A stretch of DNA of 64,000 bases from Colius striatus (taxonomy: Eukaryota; Chordata; Aves; Coliiformes; Coliidae): the NCBI RefSeq assembly GCF_028858725.1, contig NC_084790.1, positions 32,963,031 to 33,027,030 on the forward strand, given 5' to 3'. The notes beneath the pieces were generated by a model. That model ran no database searches. It had not been told where the DNA came from and was given only the letters and a program-made list of their open reading frames with translations. Position numbers and translations under genes: made by a program. Of this stretch, positions 61,416-64,000 are shown piece after piece (within the stretch, counting starts at the first letter, position 1; each line of letters begins with the position of its first letter).

Positions 61416-61486
61416 GTAGCATTGGTACATCCTTTCAATGCCACTCAATCCATCAAGATCACATTTGTAATGATGACAGTGACAAG
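61416..61486 (+). CDS. Host gene, third coding exon (71 nt)
   Basis: The acceptor is pyrimidine-rich (ccccttcttttgtag|GT) and the donor is GACAAG|GTGAGG. Continuing from exon 2 it reads Cys and then SIGTSFQCHSIHQDHIC ending DDSDK, and it finishes in phase 0. In this frame about half of the codons follow the RNY pattern (11 of 23), above chance. A second frame is also open but has a weaker pattern. The protein is not recognised and must continue to the right of the window. The 46-kb intron separating it from exon 2 is long but plausible. Confidence 0.5.
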
Positions 61487-63484
61487 GTGAGGCTTACATA
61501 AATGTTTCCTTCACAAGGTGCATATGCATTGGAGTTTTTTATGTATTGCTTTTACTATACAAAGGTGGTTTGTTTTGCAAGTGTAGCAATCCATTTTCAG
61601 AGTTACTTTTTGAAGAGTCTCTAGCATATTAAGAAATATATACATTACTCAAGAATCTTTTAGTCGGTTAAGAACTTTTGTCTTTAGTACTGTGTTCTTG
61701 TACATATTCCTTTGCTATTCTAAACACCTGTGATTTGCCATATTGACACCCTTAGTTAGCAAAGAACAACATTTTCACTAATTGTTAGGTAACCCAGGGT
61801 GTCTTATTGCTCTGACTTAAGAGTTTAGAGCGTATGTAGAAGTGTTCAAAGCATTTTTGCAGTAGTTGCATTTTCCCATTTTGGAGCTGGGAACTTAAGG
61901 TTTTACAGACAGGATGCCTCTGTTCAGTGCTGCAGCTTTAAAATACCTGCCTGTCTAGTAGTGTACATATATATTCCTAACCTTTTTTTGACACGTTCTC
62001 AGATTAGCTTGCTTTAAGTCAGTAGAGTGCAGGATGTTAAATGATATATGATCATTGGATCAAGTAGTACAAGTGTGGCATACAGAGAGAAAAGGTTTTA
62101 CATTTAATTGCTTGTGAGACATGAAGTTCCTATTACTGCTGACGGTTACCTTAAGCTTTATTGTCTGCAAATAATGCAAATTGATTAAAATTCAATGTGT
62201 AACATGTATTGCATTGTTTCTAAGTATGACACTTGAGACTAAACTAACCTTTTGGCTTGACATTCCAGGAAAAATTGTGTTGGACAAATGATCTTTATTA
62301 GAAAGTAGAATGCAACCTGCATGGCAGTACCTTGACAAGTGCTGATCCTAGAGCTAGATTTGTTTTCAATGCAAGTTTCTTTTACTGCTCTATCGCCTTA
62401 TCTTCTTTTTTTCCCCTGCTCAGTCTTTTTTCCACTCCTATTATTTAAAATGTTGTTTTTAGGTACCACCTTGATTTGGGGCCTGGTTTAACCTCTGTAG
62501 ATGCTATCCAGAATAGGGAAAAATATTTTAAGTTTCCAGTTGATTACTGGTTAACTGTTTTCAATAGTATTCACTGTTTTGGTTTTTGGTCTTTATGCAT
62601 TTTATTCCTGGAAGATTCTTGGGTGTGGAGAAGGTGAGGGAAATTTACTTCCAGAGGCACCTTAGTGCACCAACTTAACATTGGCATTCCCTTTAAACAT
62701 CATTCCTTTTCTGTCATTAGATGGAAGACACCTCTGTGTCATAGATGTCTTAGTTTTGTTTTGTATCAAGGTAATCAAAAAGATTTAAGTTTTGCTGGAA
62801 ATTGTTTATTAGGTGCTTCACAGTTTTGAGGGGAGGGAGTAAGAAAGGGTGTGGCAGCTTACCTGGTTTAAAGAGTGCTTAGCCATTTGAGTTTTTTGAC
62901 ATGACATCTGCCTCCAAATTAATAAAGGAACAGCTTTACTTCCTTGAGTATTTCAGGATGATGGCAGAAAACAATCTTTCTCATTGGCATTAATTCTGGA
63001 TCAAATGAGAACTCCAACTTGTAAAAGCTGACTAAAGTAAAATTATTATAAAAAGCACAAAGGCTGTGTTTTAGGTGTATTTCAAAGGTATGTTTTCTCT
63101 TCAATGTCAGTTTTGCTTTGTAGGAGGTTTGATTTTTCTGTGACAATACATGAAGCTGTTTTATAGGAAATTCTAGTTGATCCTTAATAAAAATCACCAC
63201 TTCTTTGGAAAAAAAAGTGAACAATCTTTGAAACAGACATCTGTGCTCTTCTCAGATGTCCCACTGAACTTTGTGCTCTTGTTTTAAAAGAGAAGGTAGA
63301 GTACTAATGATCAGTTAGAGTCACTGAAGGTATAGGCTGATTGGATGTCTTTTGTACTGTTTTAAAAATTTTTTGAAGAGCTTGTGTATATTGAATATAA
63401 CTTTTTAAAAAACCTAAGTAGTGCTTCCTAAGGGTACAAGTGCAATTCTTTACTACTCTCTGCTTGTACTTCACCATATGCCTC
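61487..63484 (+). other. Intron 3 portion, no supported feature
   Basis: AT-rich sequence with short frames only. Confidence 0.5.
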
Positions 63485-64000
63485 CCATAACATCCTCATC
63501 GGAAAGCTCAAGCAGTGTGGCTTGGATGAGTGGACAGTGAGGTGGATCAAGAACTGGCTGAATGACAGAGCCCAGAGGGTGGTGATCAATGGCACAGAGT
63601 CGAGTTGGAGGCCTGTGGCCAGTGGAGTTCCACAAGGATCGATTCTGGGGCCAGTCTTGTTCAACATCTTCATCAACCACCTGGATGAGGGGACAGAGTG
63701 TACCCTCAGCAAGTTGGCTGCTGACACCAAACTGGGAGGACTGGCTGATTCCCCAGAAGGCTGTGCTGCCATTCAGTGGCATCTCAACTGGCTTGAGAGT
63801 TAGGCAGAGAGGAACCTGATGAGGTTCAACAAGGACAGGTGCAGAGTCCTGGATCTGGGAAGGAACAACCCCATGCACCAGTACAGGCTGAGGGTCAAAC
63901 TGCTGAAGAGCAGCTCTACAGAGAGAGACCTGGGAGTCCTGATTGATAGTAAACTAAATATGAGCCAGCCATGTGCCCTCATTGCCAAGAAGGCCAATGG
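63485..64000 (+). mobile_element. CR1 LINE, 5'-truncated and cut by the window edge
   Basis: It starts abruptly at cataacatcctcatcggaaa in the reverse transcriptase (the frame carries [15 protein letters not shown] and [18 protein letters not shown], including the typical PQGS motif), then continues into the ORF2 C-terminus and out of the window. A stop interrupts the frame near 63802. Confidence 0.93.

Overview
This is a stretch of bird nuclear genome. The main evidence is the large number of CR1 LINE fragments. Many carry the CR1 3' end (a block reading ctagatgatctctaaagg followed by attctatgattctgtga), and they sit beside avian-type endogenous retroviruses, including an ERVL LTR with TGTCCTGGTTT termini. 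At least 13 CR1 segments lie in 64 kb, which suggests a lineage with abundant CR1. I cannot name the species.

The only host gene I can support runs left to right. A CpG island (about 8.5-10.6 kb) holds a proline-rich first coding exon (9795-9942). A 57-nt second exon lies at 15064-15120 and a 71-nt third exon at 61416-61486. Splice phases agree (exon 1 ends in phase 1, exon 2 starts and ends in phase 1, exon 3 starts in phase 1 and ends in phase 0). I do not recognise the protein, and the gene continues past the right edge. Intron 2 would be about 46 kb and contains nearly all the repeats, plus a second small CpG island (48.6-48.9 kb) with a strong CTCF-like motif.

Layout: 1-2182, degenerate tandem array of roughly 190-bp units; 2183-3181, a 1-kb LTR (called LTR-B here); 3.2-8.5 kb, AT-rich sequence without a gene; 8.5-10.6 kb, CpG island and exon 1; 10.9-12.9 kb, a 0.3-kb inverted duplication around a CR1; 15.06 kb, exon 2; 16.8-17.6 kb, CR1; 22.3-24.7 kb, second LTR-B (minus) split by a CR1; 27.7-33.6 kb, third LTR-B containing a minus-strand gammaretrovirus-like provirus (ERV-A) that has lost its 5' LTR and is flanked by a 96-bp duplication; 35.8-38.7 kb, a gag/env-only alpharetrovirus-like element (ERV-C) with a 29-nt poly-G run; 38.9-40.8 kb, two CR1s in series; 44.2-45.8 kb, CR1 fragments; 47.7-48.9 kb, unexplained ORFs and CpG island 2; 53.1-55.1 kb, 5'-truncated ERVL with 3' LTR; 55.6-57.6 kb, CR1s; 61.4 kb, exon 3; 63.5 kb to the end, a CR1 cut by the window edge.

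All retroviral and CR1 reading frames seen here are broken. The observations most worth pursuing are a long ORF kept open in all three LTR-B copies, the 96-bp duplication that records an exchange between filled and empty alleles, the inverted duplication in intron 1, and a CR1 whose two halves lie about 18.5 kb apart in opposite orientation.
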